A stretch of 64,000 bases of DNA from Psychrobacter sp. Choline-02u-9 (GTDB taxonomy: Bacteria; Pseudomonadota; Gammaproteobacteria; Pseudomonadales; Moraxellaceae): NCBI RefSeq assembly GCF_002836505.1, contig NZ_PJBF01000057.1:29895-93894 (forward strand), in the 5' to 3' direction. Shown in pieces: positions 47,235 to 56,155 of the stretch. Each line of letters starts with the position of its first letter. The first letter of the stretch is position 1. Under the pieces are notes generated by a model. That model did no database searches and was not told where the DNA came from. It saw only the letters and a program-made list of their open reading frames with translations. Made by a program: the position numbers and the translations under genes.

Positions 47235-48809
47235 ATGCGTCTGTCTACTGTTGATTTGCAAAAACGTCTGAACCCCGATAAGCCAAAAGGTTTACATATG
47301 GGGTTGACGGTACTAATAGCTTGGCTGGCAGGGGCAGCTTTTATACTCGCGCTCGCGCCTTATGGTATTTGGCCAGTTGCCTTAGTATCACCTGCCATCT
47401 TATATGCGTTATTGGTACCAGCGATGACAGGTCGCCGCGCCTTTCTAATTGGTCAAGCGTACGGTACAGGGCTGTGGTGTGTTGGCGCATTTTGGCTATA
47501 CACCTCGATACACGTTTATGGTGATACACCCGCATGGCTTGCTTTGATTATGATTGCGCTCATGGGTCTAGGCATGGGCTTGTTCCATGGCTTTTTGGCG
47601 CTAATCTTTAATCGTGTAGTTGGCAAGCAGCCTTTATCTTTTGCTGCCCTGTGGATACTTCAAGAGTGGATGAAAACTTGGTTGTTTACTGGTTTTCCTT
47701 GGCTATTTGTCGGTTACGCGTTTACTGAACAGTATTGGCTGTCTTCGCTTGCGCCTGTGGCTGGTGTCTTTGCGGTTTCTTTCGTAGCGGTATTATTGGC
47801 TGCCAGTATTGTTGAACTATTGCGTCGCCGCGGTGGTTATATAATTCCATCGATAGCATTGCTAATCATTAGTAGCACGCTATGGTTGATCAACCCGCAG
47901 TGGACCAAGCCAAAAGGCACTCCTGATTTATCGGTATCTTTGATTCAGGGTAATATCCCACAAGACCTAAAATGGCTCACCGAATATCAGATTGAAACGT
48001 TAAAAATCTATGCAACGTTGACTCGTGACGAGTGGGGACGTGACATCGTGCTGTGGCCTGAATCGTCGATTCCTATGTTTCAGACAGAAGCTGTTGGGTT
48101 TATCAGTGAAATGGTCGCGATGGCCAAAGAGACTGATACGACATGGGTGACAGGTATTCCTTATAAGGATGAAGCAGCGTTTGATGCCAGTACAGATAAA
48201 TATCCGCCGTTCTACAATAGCGTGGTAGCGCTAGGGGCACAGGCAGAAGGGCTTTATAAAAAGCAACGTCTAGTGCCATTTGGAGAATATATTCCATTCC
48301 AAGGCGTGCTCGATATTCTGCCAAACCTAGCAGGTAGCCAAGATATTATGAGCTATAGTCGCGGCAGTGATCAGCAGTCACCGTTGCGTGTTCGAGGGCA
48401 CAATCTAGGTGCAGCCATCTGTTACGAAGTGGCCTATCCAGATACCACGCGCAAAAACGCGATTGGTACGGACTTCTTGTTAACCATCTCAAACGATGCT
48501 TGGTTTGGTACGTCGGCAGGCCCACTACAGCATCTACAGATGGTACAGATGCGCGCGCTCGAAAACGGTCGCTGGTTTATGCGAGCGACCAACACAGGTG
48601 TGACAGCTATCATTGACCACAAAGGTCGTATCGTAGAACGTGCACCGCAGTTTGAACGTACTGTATTGCGCGGTGATATTCAGGCACGAGTTGGCAATAC
48701 GCCATTCATGCGCTTTGGTCAATATCCTATTTTGTTTATCATGACACTGTTACTAATACTCAGCTATTTGGGTAAACGTACGAAGGCTCCAGTACGTTTG
48801 GTTAAGTAG
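47235..48809 (+). CDS. lnt: Apolipoprotein N-acyltransferase
   Basis: Inner-membrane enzyme adding the third acyl chain to lipoproteins. An N-terminal block of about six to seven helices (residues 25-210, including ALAPYGIWPVALVSP and GFPWLFVGYAF) is followed by a periplasmic nitrilase-type domain (about 230-490): the catalytic Glu in LWPESSIPMF, Lys in RLVPFGEYIPF segment (KKQRLVPFGEY), and Cys in GAAICYEVAYPD. A final helix ends the 524-residue chain. The lipoproteins in this window (UrtA and two small ones) would be substrates. Confidence 0.95.
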   Translation: MRLSTVDLQKRLNPDKPKGLHMGLTVLIAWLAGAAFILALAPYGIWPVALVSPAILYALLVPAMTGRRAFLIGQAYGTGLWCVGAFWLYTSIHVYGDTPAWLALIMIALMGLGMGLFHGFLALIFNRVVGKQPLSFAALWILQEWMKTWLFTGFPWLFVGYAFTEQYWLSSLAPVAGVFAVSFVAVLLAASIVELLRRRGGYIIPSIALLIISSTLWLINPQWTKPKGTPDLSVSLIQGNIPQDLKWLTEYQIETLKIYATLTRDEWGRDIVLWPESSIPMFQTEAVGFISEMVAMAKETDTTWVTGIPYKDEAAFDASTDKYPPFYNSVVALGAQAEGLYKKQRLVPFGEYIPFQGVLDILPNLAGSQDIMSYSRGSDQQSPLRVRGHNLGAAICYEVAYPDTTRKNAIGTDFLLTISNDAWFGTSAGPLQHLQMVQMRALENGRWFMRATNTGVTAIIDHKGRIVERAPQFERTVLRGDIQARVGNTPFMRFGQYPILFIMTLLLILSYLGKRTKAPVRLVK

Positions 48810-48906
48810 TATTGTTAAGTAAGATGTGTTGATAGCGAATAATAGATAACTGATTAAGTAGTTAGCTGTCACAAGTGCCAAAAAAGAATAGTTAAATTGT
48901 GGATAA

Positions 48907-48933
48907 TAAACCCTTTAAATACTTAAGGGTTTT
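48907..48933 (+). terminator. Terminator after lnt
   Basis: AAACCCTT and AAGGGTTT pair around a 9-base loop, followed by TTTC. Weaker than others in the window; it overlaps the -35 region of the next promoter. Confidence 0.55.
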
Positions 48934-48961
48934 CACAAATCAGTATAAATTGCGATATAAT
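48932..48961 (+). promoter_or_regulatory. Candidate sigma-70 promoter of the acidic membrane protein gene
   Basis: TTCACA (48932-48937) and a perfect TATAAT (48956-48961) with an 18-base spacer. The start would be near 48968, leaving a 34-base leader with an AAGGTGGATAAGGT ribosome site. Confidence 0.65.
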
Positions 48962-49001
48962 AGGTCAATATTTCAAATATTTTGTGCAAGGTGGATAAGG
49001 T

Positions 49002-49460
49002 ATGTCAGAAGGTATCGTTAATAACAATCCAAAAAAAGAGCTGTTATTCGCTTTAGGTGGCATTGCCATGTTCTTAGGTATTGTCTTACTTATTGGTGTT
49101 TCTGCATTTTTGCGTCCAGCAGGCGAGCATATCACTGCTGAGACAACTGAAGCATCAGCTGCGGCAGATGAAGCAGAAGCTACTGCTACTGAAGAAGAAG
49201 CGGCTCCAGCCGATGCAGAAACTGCAACAACAGAAGAAGCGTCAGATGCTACAGCGCCTGATACTGCAGCAGATGCAACCGTAACACCAGCGGCAGATGC
49301 GGATAGTGCAGTTGTCACCGCAGAAGCTGGTACAGCAACGGCATCTGGTACTGTAAGCCAAGCCGCTGTTGCCGATGCTGATTTGACAGCTGAGCAAGCG
49401 GATGGTGATGTAGATGCTGGGAATGCTGGCGACGCTACTGATGAGGCCGCAGCACAGTAA
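49002..49460 (+). CDS. Acidic single-span membrane protein of unknown function
   Basis: A 152-residue protein: short basic N-terminus (MSEGIVNNNPKKE), one membrane helix at about residues 14-37 (LLFALGGIAMFLGIVLLIGVSAF), then a tail made almost only of Ala, Glu, Thr, Asp and Val. The tail probably faces the periplasm and is disordered. I do not recognise a family; the composition recalls the acidic lipoprotein at 22892. A promoter, strong ribosome site and terminator surround it, so it looks like a real, separately expressed gene. Confidence 0.75.
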   Translation: MSEGIVNNNPKKELLFALGGIAMFLGIVLLIGVSAFLRPAGEHITAETTEASAAADEAEATATEEEAAPADAETATTEEASDATAPDTAADATVTPAADADSAVVTAEAGTATASGTVSQAAVADADLTAEQADGDVDAGNAGDATDEAAAQ

Positions 49461-49582
49461 GCTGTAGTATGACTATGTAACTGATCTAAAATAGTGCTAC
49501 TCGATTGTTAAATGAGCTGCATTATGAAGTCTGTATCAACAGTGCTATAAGCATAATATTACTGTCTTAGATACCTATAAGA

Positions 49583-49619
49583 AGAGTCCGTTCTCAACCA
49601 TTGAGAGCGGGCTTTTTTT
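49583..49619 (+). terminator. Terminator after the acidic membrane protein gene
   Basis: GTCCGTTCTCAA and TTGAGAGCGGGC form a stem with wobbles around CCA, followed by TTTTTTT. Confidence 0.85.
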
Positions 49620-49638
49620 ATGGGTATTTGTGTAATTT

Positions 49639-49674
49639 TTGACCAATTTTTTCTTTACTTGATTATAACCAAGT
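49639..49674 (+). promoter_or_regulatory. Possible promoter and operator of the peptide transporter gene
   Basis: TTGACC (49639-49644) and TATAAC (49664-49669) are 19 bases apart. The -10 lies inside the near-palindrome ACTTGATTATAACCAAGT (49657-49674), whose halves match with one exception. Such a site could bind a repressor. Both readings are from sequence alone. Confidence 0.4.
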
Positions 49675-49759
49675 GAAACAATGTTCCGCCTATATGACCG
49701 TCCATCTGGATAATCAGGGGTTTGGTCATTACAAATATGATCTTTAAAGGAATAAAGTT

Positions 49760-51328
49760 ATGGGCACAGAAACAAAATCGGGGGCTAGTGCAGCAGAGCT
49801 AGAAGCACTAGACAATGGCTTTATGGGACATCCTGCGCCCTTACGCTCATTGTTTTTTACCGAAATGTGGGAGCGATTCTCCTATTATAGTATTCGTCCA
49901 CTATTGGTTTTATTTATGGTGGCAACAGTGAGCAGTGGCGGTTTTGGCTTCGATGAAGTCACTGCCTCTGCTATTTATGGTATTTTTGCGGGTTCGTTAT
50001 ACTTAGCAGCAGTACCAGGTGGTTGGCTGGCAGATAATTGGCTGGGTCAAGAGCGGGCGTTATGGTGGGGTAGTATTATTATTGCCCTTGGTCACTTGTG
50101 TATCGCGCTTTCAGCGATGTTTGGCATGACGCTGTTCTTTGTTGGTTTAATCTGTATTGTCTTGGGCTCAGGGTTATTTAAGACCTGTATCTCAGTGATG
50201 GTTGGCGCCTTATACCCCAAAGGCGACTCTCGCCGTGATGGCGGTTTTACCTTGTTTTATATGGGCATTAACATCGGTGCGTTATTAGCAGCACTTATCG
50301 TTGGCGTATTCAAAGAAAAAGGCATGTGGCATGTCGGCTTTGGCGTTGGTGGTTTGGGTATGCTGGTATCATTACTGATTTATCGTTTTGTCGCGCAAAA
50401 GAACTTAACGCGTTATGCACGCGCCAAAGGTATTTCTGCTGAGTGGGAAAAATCTAACGACCATTACAAAAACATCGGTCGCTGGGTTGGTGGTTTCGTT
50501 GCGTTGCTAGTAGCCGCAGTGCTACTAGTGTCTACTGGCATGATATCGTTTAATCCTGAGATGGTTGCAGAGTATATGACGTACATCATTGCTGCGGTGG
50601 TTATCTTATATTTCGCTATTATGTTTATCTCACCGCGATTGGATAAGACGGACAAACTACGCTTATTAATTTGTTTTGTCTTAATCATTGGTTCGACGCT
50701 GTTTTGGTCAAGTTTTGAGCAGCAGCCAACGTCTTTTAACTTATTTGCCGATCGTTATACCGACCTGAACGTTTTAGGGTTTGAGATACCGAGTATTTGG
50801 TTCCAGTCATTGAACCCGCTATTTATTTTGATATTGGCACCTATCATTAGCATCATCTGGGTCAAGCTTGGTAACCGCGGTCTTGAGCCTAGCAGTATGG
50901 CTAAGTTTGCACTCGGTATGCTACTGGCAGCCGCAGGTTTCGCCTTGATGATTTTTGCTTCAAAAAGCATTTTAGCACCTGGTGCTGGCTTGGCATCGCC
51001 GCTATGGTTGGTAGGTAGTTTATTATTATTGACGCTAGGTGAGTTAGCATTAAGCCCAGTTGGTTTGTCTGCCATGACTAAGCTGGCGCCAGAAGGTATG
51101 CAAGGTCAAATGATGGGGCTATTCTTTGCTTCTATCGCTATGGGTAACTTGGTTGCCGCCTTCTTCGGTGGGCATGTATCAGCTGACAAAATCGAAGGGT
51201 TACCAGGTCTGTTCACAACCATGACCATCTTCTTGGTAGTGACCGCTGTATTATTATTGATACTAGCAAAACCTATCAATAAAATGCTTAAAGAAAGCGA
51301 GCGTGAAAAACAACTGGCCAAGCAATAA
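49760..51328 (+). CDS. POT family proton-dependent oligopeptide transporter
   Basis: Inner-membrane symporter for di- and tripeptides. The proton-coupling motif ExxERFxYY is seen as EMWERFSYY near residue 30. The chain of 522 residues has about 14 hydrophobic segments and the PTR2 signature (FYMGINIGALLAALIVG). The ELALSPVGLSAMTKLAP segment near residue 430 is typical of bacterial Dtp proteins. AAAGGAATAAAG precedes the ATG. The next gene encodes aminopeptidase P, which would cleave imported proline peptides, but a terminator separates them. Confidence 0.93.
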   Translation: MGTETKSGASAAELEALDNGFMGHPAPLRSLFFTEMWERFSYYSIRPLLVLFMVATVSSGGFGFDEVTASAIYGIFAGSLYLAAVPGGWLADNWLGQERALWWGSIIIALGHLCIALSAMFGMTLFFVGLICIVLGSGLFKTCISVMVGALYPKGDSRRDGGFTLFYMGINIGALLAALIVGVFKEKGMWHVGFGVGGLGMLVSLLIYRFVAQKNLTRYARAKGISAEWEKSNDHYKNIGRWVGGFVALLVAAVLLVSTGMISFNPEMVAEYMTYIIAAVVILYFAIMFISPRLDKTDKLRLLICFVLIIGSTLFWSSFEQQPTSFNLFADRYTDLNVLGFEIPSIWFQSLNPLFILILAPIISIIWVKLGNRGLEPSSMAKFALGMLLAAAGFALMIFASKSILAPGAGLASPLWLVGSLLLLTLGELALSPVGLSAMTKLAPEGMQGQMMGLFFASIAMGNLVAAFFGGHVSADKIEGLPGLFTTMTIFLVVTAVLLLILAKPINKMLKESEREKQLAKQ

Positions 51329-51380
51329 AATAGTCTGATGTACATTTGTGATTAACAACAGCACAAGTGACACATGATGA

Positions 51381-51411
51381 GACGTGTTACCATTACTGGT
51401 AGCACGTTTTA
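51381..51411 (+). terminator. Terminator after the peptide transporter gene
   Basis: ACGTGTTACC pairs with GGTAGCACGT (one G-U) around ATTACT, followed by TTTATTGTTTT. Confidence 0.75.
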
Positions 51412-51735
51412 TTGTTTTAGTTGGTGGGATATTTAGCACAAGCTATTGAAAGCTTATTATCCGCCCAAACATCTAATGATAGGGCACCGTAAACCCCGGT
51501 GACGCAATATTAATTTCAATTTTCTACTCTCAATAAGCGGATGCAGTTATCAACGAAAACACAGTTAGATAGCTAAATAAGTAGACTGTTTGCTTGAATA
51601 ATTGCTATCGATAATAAATATCTTATTAAAACTAAAGCGGTATCAACAACTCAAACAAGACGACTATTAGAACAAGACGATTGTAGATAATCGCTCCATC
51701 ATCATATTTTTATAACTTCTATAAGGACACATTCA
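51412..51735. other. Spacer upstream of aminopeptidase P
   Basis: About 320 bases, no gene recognised. It should contain the aminopeptidase promoter; nothing certain was found. Confidence 0.4.
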
Positions 51736-53553
51736 ATGAATAAACAAGCCATTCACGAACGTATTGCTAATTTACGCAGCACCTTAGCCGCGCAAGATCT
51801 CACCGCAATTATCGTACCTTCTGCTGATCCACATTTATCTGAATACCTACCAGAATACTGGCAAGCACGCTTATGGCTATCAGGGTTTACCGGTTCTGTC
51901 GGCACGCTGGTTGTGACTGCTGACTTTGCAGGTCTATGGACGGATAGCCGTTATTGGGTACATGCTGCTGACCAGTTAGAAGGCACAGGTATTACTTTAG
52001 AAAAGCTTGCGCCAGGTCAGCCAAATCATATCGATTGGCTAGCCGATCATTTGCAAGAAGGGGATAGCGTAGCAGTGGACGGTAATGTTTTATCTATCGC
52101 TGAGCAAGATCGCCTGCTAAATGCCTTTGATGCCAATGATATTACTTTGATCACTGAGCGTGATGTGCTGACAGAGATTTGGACAGATCGTCCAGCACTA
52201 CCAGCGGCCAAATTATATGCTCACGATGAGCAATTCCTTGCTCAGTCTGCCACCTCAAAGCTTGCAGCAGTACGCGAAGGCATGGCAGAAGCAGGTGCGA
52301 CCCATCATTTACTTTCAAGCTTAGATGACATTGCTTGGTTGACGAACTTGCGCGGTGCTGATGTTGATTACAATCCGGTATTCTTGTCACATATGTTGAT
52401 TGACGCAGACAAAGCAACGTTGTTTGTTGATACTGATAAAGTAAATGAAGATATTGCACAGAGTCTAAAAGACAGCGGTATCACATTGGCTGATTATTCT
52501 GCTGTGCAAGAGGCATTGAGTGCATTGACGCCAGACGATTTATTATTGTTAGATCCGAGCAAAGTCGCAGTAGGTACACTCTCAAAAATGGCAGACGATG
52601 TTGGCTTTATTGAGCAAATGGCACCTAGCACATTACTCAAATCTGTAAAATCTGATGCAGATATCGATCATGTGTGTGAAGCGATGCGTCAAGATGGCGC
52701 TGCCTTAGCTGAATTTTTTGCGACATTTGAGCAGCGTCTAGCAAACGGCGAGCGTTTAAGTGAACTAGATGTTGATAGTATGCTGATAGACGTGCGCAGT
52801 CGTCAGCCGTATTATGTCTCGCCAAGCTTCCCAACCATAGCAGGCTTTAATGAAAATGGCGCATTGCCACATTACCGTGCAACGCCAGAAAAATTCAGCT
52901 ACCTTGATGTGGTCGAGGGCGAAGGCGGATTGCTACTGATTGACTCAGGTGCACAATATCAAAACGGTACGACTGATATCACTCGCGTAGTCGGTATTGG
53001 ACAAGTCGCTGCTGAGCATAAACGTGACTTTACGATTGTGTTAAAAGCCCACATTGCGCTGGCTCGTGCCCATTTCCCTGATGGTATTGCCTCACCGTTG
53101 ATCGATGCTATTTGCCGTGCGCCATTGTGGCAAGCACAGATGGACTATGGTCATGGTACGGGTCACGGCGTTGGTTATTTCTTAAACGTACACGAAGGCC
53201 CACAGGTCATCGCCTATAGCGCAAGCACGCCAAAAGAGCGCGCGATGAAGGTCGGTATGATTTCTAGTAATGAGCCAGGCCTATACCGCGAAGGTAAATG
53301 GGGTATTCGTATTGAGAATTTGGTGGTGAATACGTCAGTTGCCAAGCCTACTGAGACAGAGTTTGGTGATTTCTTGAACTTTGAGACCATCACTTACTGC
53401 CCAATCGATACGCGTCTGATTGAGCCATCGTTGTTGGATCAAACCGAGATTGATTGGTTAAATGACTATCATAGTCAAGTCTTTGCAGAGCTAAAAGATC
53501 GTGTTGAAGGTGCAGCGCTTGAATGGCTGACTGAACGTACCAAAGCCATTTAA
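51736..53553 (+). CDS. Aminopeptidase P family metallopeptidase (M24B, XPNPEP1-like)
   Basis: Cytoplasmic Xaa-Pro aminopeptidase that frees the N-terminal residue before proline. Its 605 residues follow the three-domain eukaryotic-type layout: two creatinase-like N domains (about 1-310, with IVPSADPHLSEYLPEYWQ and WTDSRYWVHA), then the pita-bread catalytic domain. Metal ligands are in LLLIDSGAQYQNGTTDITR, GHGTGHGVGYFLNVHE, SNEPGLY and IRIENL. TAAGGACACATTCA precedes the ATG. Function is likely linked to peptide use with the adjacent POT transporter. Confidence 0.94.
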   Translation: MNKQAIHERIANLRSTLAAQDLTAIIVPSADPHLSEYLPEYWQARLWLSGFTGSVGTLVVTADFAGLWTDSRYWVHAADQLEGTGITLEKLAPGQPNHIDWLADHLQEGDSVAVDGNVLSIAEQDRLLNAFDANDITLITERDVLTEIWTDRPALPAAKLYAHDEQFLAQSATSKLAAVREGMAEAGATHHLLSSLDDIAWLTNLRGADVDYNPVFLSHMLIDADKATLFVDTDKVNEDIAQSLKDSGITLADYSAVQEALSALTPDDLLLLDPSKVAVGTLSKMADDVGFIEQMAPSTLLKSVKSDADIDHVCEAMRQDGAALAEFFATFEQRLANGERLSELDVDSMLIDVRSRQPYYVSPSFPTIAGFNENGALPHYRATPEKFSYLDVVEGEGGLLLIDSGAQYQNGTTDITRVVGIGQVAAEHKRDFTIVLKAHIALARAHFPDGIASPLIDAICRAPLWQAQMDYGHGTGHGVGYFLNVHEGPQVIAYSASTPKERAMKVGMISSNEPGLYREGKWGIRIENLVVNTSVAKPTETEFGDFLNFETITYCPIDTRLIEPSLLDQTEIDWLNDYHSQVFAELKDRVEGAALEWLTERTKAI

Positions 53554-53581
53554 TACCAAGCTCAAAACATTAACTAAAAGT

Positions 53582-53620
53582 ACTAAAAAGCCCCGTAAAT
53601 TATTTACGGGGCTTTTTAGT
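53582..53620. terminator. Strong bidirectional terminator
   Basis: A perfect 19-base inverted repeat with a one-base centre: ACTAAAAAGCCCCGTAAAT and its exact complement. The GC core is flanked by A and T runs. It serves aminopeptidase P and the converging 53692 gene. Confidence 0.92.
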
Positions 53621-53691
53621 GTTCGTTATTTAATACTTACTACTGAGCGACTGTTGCTAAATATACGTCTAACACTGAAAAATAATCACTG

Positions 53692-54537
53692 TTAGTGGAT
53701 GCTTTTCTTAGCAGCTTCATTATTAGTAGTTGAGTCATTCTGTTCACTGAAGTGTTGGGTTACCTCAGCACGGAGCCAAGATTTTAGGTTTTCAGACATT
53801 AGCATCATTTGCTCACTGAGATAGTCATCGACCTGTGTTTCTAGCTCGCGGATTAGCTGTTGATGTGTCGCATCTAGCTTCGCGTCTTTCAATACCAAAT
53901 TAATCGCGGCACTGGCTTTGTTATTAATATCTTTAATGTGGTTATTACTAAGCGCATGTGCCTGTTCGCTAATGGTTTTGTTATCAGCATTTTTATTATC
54001 GTTAGCATTGCCTTCAGTATTTACGACTTCTGATGCGTCTTTTTCAGTCTTTGCACTAGAATTATCAGTAACAAAATCGTCAGTAACAGCGCTATCTGCC
54101 ACGACTTTATCTGTGTTTACTTTAGCTACGTCGGTAGCAGCCAGTTTTTTGTCGTTGTCTGTCTTTAACGCTGACTGCGTATTTTTTTCTTGTTCTTTTT
54201 GAGTTGCTTCTGCCTTGCGTGTGGCTTCTTCTGCTTCTTTTTTCTTCTGCTCGTCTTCTAGCTTTTGTTTTGCAGCGGCCGCGACTTCTTTCTCTTGTTT
54301 GTCCGTGATCGCTTTAGCAATGGCTTGTTCTGCATTGTAGTTGTCATATAGCTCGTCTACATGCGCATCTAAATCATGAGTATTAAAAGTGAAGTCTTCA
54401 AATGAGGTGTCAGGTTGTAGCAGGGTAGTGATGTCTTTTAGTTCTTGGGTAATCGCTGCGCGTACTGGCTCAGGCGCACACGTCCAGCGTTGATAAAACT
54501 GATGGGAAAATGAGTAGCTTGACATGGTATCGTCCAT
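53692..54537 (-). CDS. Unknown charged protein with coiled-coil and low-complexity middle
   Basis: A 281-residue protein without signal or membrane helix. The first 70 residues look folded (FSHQFYQRWTCAPEPVRAAI, then DITTLLQPDTSFEDF). Residues 70-125 form a Lys/Glu/Ala helix (EKEVAAAAKQKLEDEQKKKE), 125-200 are Asp/Asn/Thr/Val-rich and disordered, and the last 80 contain a second helical segment (LIRELETQVDDYLSEQMMLM). I do not recognise a family. The middle resembles TolA-like linkers only in composition. A start 4 codons later (54525) is possible; ribosome sites are weak. Confidence 0.7.
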   Translation of the reverse strand: MDDTMSSYSFSHQFYQRWTCAPEPVRAAITQELKDITTLLQPDTSFEDFTFNTHDLDAHVDELYDNYNAEQAIAKAITDKQEKEVAAAAKQKLEDEQKKKEAEEATRKAEATQKEQEKNTQSALKTDNDKKLAATDVAKVNTDKVVADSAVTDDFVTDNSSAKTEKDASEVVNTEGNANDNKNADNKTISEQAHALSNNHIKDINNKASAAINLVLKDAKLDATHQQLIRELETQVDDYLSEQMMLMSENLKSWLRAEVTQHFSEQNDSTTNNEAAKKSIH

Positions 54538-54554
54538 AAATGTTCCAAAAATTA

Positions 54555-54584
54555 CCCCTTATCATACGCAAGTACGATAAGGGG
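54555..54584 (-). terminator. Terminator-like stem after the FabF-like gene
   Basis: CCCCTTATCATAC pairs with GTACGATAAGGGG (one wobble). On the minus strand it is followed by TAATTTTT. It lies between the FabF-like gene and the 53692 gene, both on the minus strand. Confidence 0.65.
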
Positions 54585-54667
54585 CTGCAAGTGGACAAAC
54601 GTAGCAAATCTGACACCAACGTTACAACGCATTCATTACCATGCGCTGCGCTGTAGCTGGATGGCTA

Positions 54668-56059
54668 TTATTGACTGATAGGCCAGCGAGCAAATACCAA
54701 TGAGCCATTGGTACCACCAAAGCCAAAGCTGTTGGATACTGCATACTGCAGGTTATCAACTTTGCGTGATTGATTAGCCACATAATCAAGGTTACAGTTG
54801 TCTTCGATATCATCTAGATTGATCGTAGGCGGCACATGCTGATGCTGTAGCGCTAGTACTGTAAAGATAGCTTCAACTCCGCCAGCGGCACCAAGTAAGT
54901 GACCGGTCATCGATTTGGTTGAGCTAACTAAGATGCTGTCTTTTACAGGAGAAAAAACAGTTTCGATAGCAATAGACTCAGCAACATCACCAGCAGGAGT
55001 ACTAGTGCCATGAGCGTTGACATAACCGACGCTTGATGACTCGATACCAGCATCGTTTAGCGCATTTTGCATCGCTCTTGCCGCACCGCTACCGTCTTCT
55101 GGTGGCGCAGTAATATGACTGGCGTCATCACTCATACCAAACCCGACTAGCTCTGCCAATATCGTTGCACCGCGCGCTTTGGCATGGGCAAGGCTTTCTA
55201 ATACCACTACTCCAGCACCATCACCAAGGACAAAACCGTCACGACCTTTATCAAACGGACGTGAGGCTTTAGTTGGCTCATCGTTGTGAGTAGAGAGTGC
55301 GTGCATAGCACTGAAGCCAGCTATACCAAGTGGGCTAGAGCCTTTTTCACTACCGCCTGCCAGCATGACATCGGCATCACCATAAGCGATCAAACGAGCG
55401 GCAAGCCCCATGGCATGAGTCGCCGTGGTACAAGCCGTCGATGTCGCAAGGTTTGGGCCTTTTAACTTATGCTTAATCGCTACCAGTCCAGCGGCCATAT
55501 TGACGATAGAGCCTGGGATAATAAAAGGTGAGACTTTGCCCGCGCCTTTCTCGTGTAAGGTATCACGGCTGTTTTCGATTGTTTGGATACCACCAATACC
55601 TGAACCTAAAATGATACCAAAGCGATCTTGGTCAACGCCTTGTACTGGCGCATCAGCAGCACTGACTTCCTTGATAAAACCAGCGTGCTTTAGTGCCATA
55701 GCAGAAGCGGCAACCCCATAATGCATGAACTCATCATAGCGACGCGCATCTTTGGCATTCATATATTGCTTGGCATCAAAGTCTTTGATCACGCCTGCGA
55801 TTTGCGCACGGTAGCCGGTGGCATCGAAATGTGTAATCGGTGAGATACCACTCTCGCCATTGAGCAACTTGGTCCATGAGCTATCGACGTCTAGACCGAG
55901 CGGCGTAATGGCGCCCATACCTGTGACTACCACACGCGTATCATCAGAACGCTCGTAGTGAGGTGGTTTTTGACGCGATTTATGTACAGGCGCTGCAGTC
56001 ATATTATTTGTGTCATCAGTGGTGGCTTGGTCGATAGGTGAACTACTATTCTGGCTCAT
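54668..56059 (-). CDS. Beta-ketoacyl-ACP synthase II-like protein (FabF family)
   Basis: Condensing enzyme of fatty-acid elongation. The catalytic triad is visible: Cys in ATSTACTTATHAMG, His in NAHGTSTPAGD and His in SMTGHLLGAAGG; the C-terminal SNSFGFGGTNGSLVF is also conserved. The chosen ATG at 56059 (AGGA nine bases upstream) gives about 463 residues; the first 40 are an extra hydrophilic tail before RVVVTGMGAITPLG. It is not next to acpP or other fab genes, so it may be a second FabF copy rather than the housekeeping one. Confidence 0.88.
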   Translation of the reverse strand: MSQNSSSPIDQATTDDTNNMTAAPVHKSRQKPPHYERSDDTRVVVTGMGAITPLGLDVDSSWTKLLNGESGISPITHFDATGYRAQIAGVIKDFDAKQYMNAKDARRYDEFMHYGVAASAMALKHAGFIKEVSAADAPVQGVDQDRFGIILGSGIGGIQTIENSRDTLHEKGAGKVSPFIIPGSIVNMAAGLVAIKHKLKGPNLATSTACTTATHAMGLAARLIAYGDADVMLAGGSEKGSSPLGIAGFSAMHALSTHNDEPTKASRPFDKGRDGFVLGDGAGVVVLESLAHAKARGATILAELVGFGMSDDASHITAPPEDGSGAARAMQNALNDAGIESSSVGYVNAHGTSTPAGDVAESIAIETVFSPVKDSILVSSTKSMTGHLLGAAGGVEAIFTVLALQHQHVPPTINLDDIEDNCNLDYVANQSRKVDNLQYAVSNSFGFGGTNGSLVFARWPISQ

Positions 56060-56155
56060 GCGATATATCCTATACTTACAGGTCCTAAGAGAATGGCGTT
56101 TCAAAAGTCATTATAAAACACATAGGTGCACGTATGTAAACTAAAATTTAACTGG

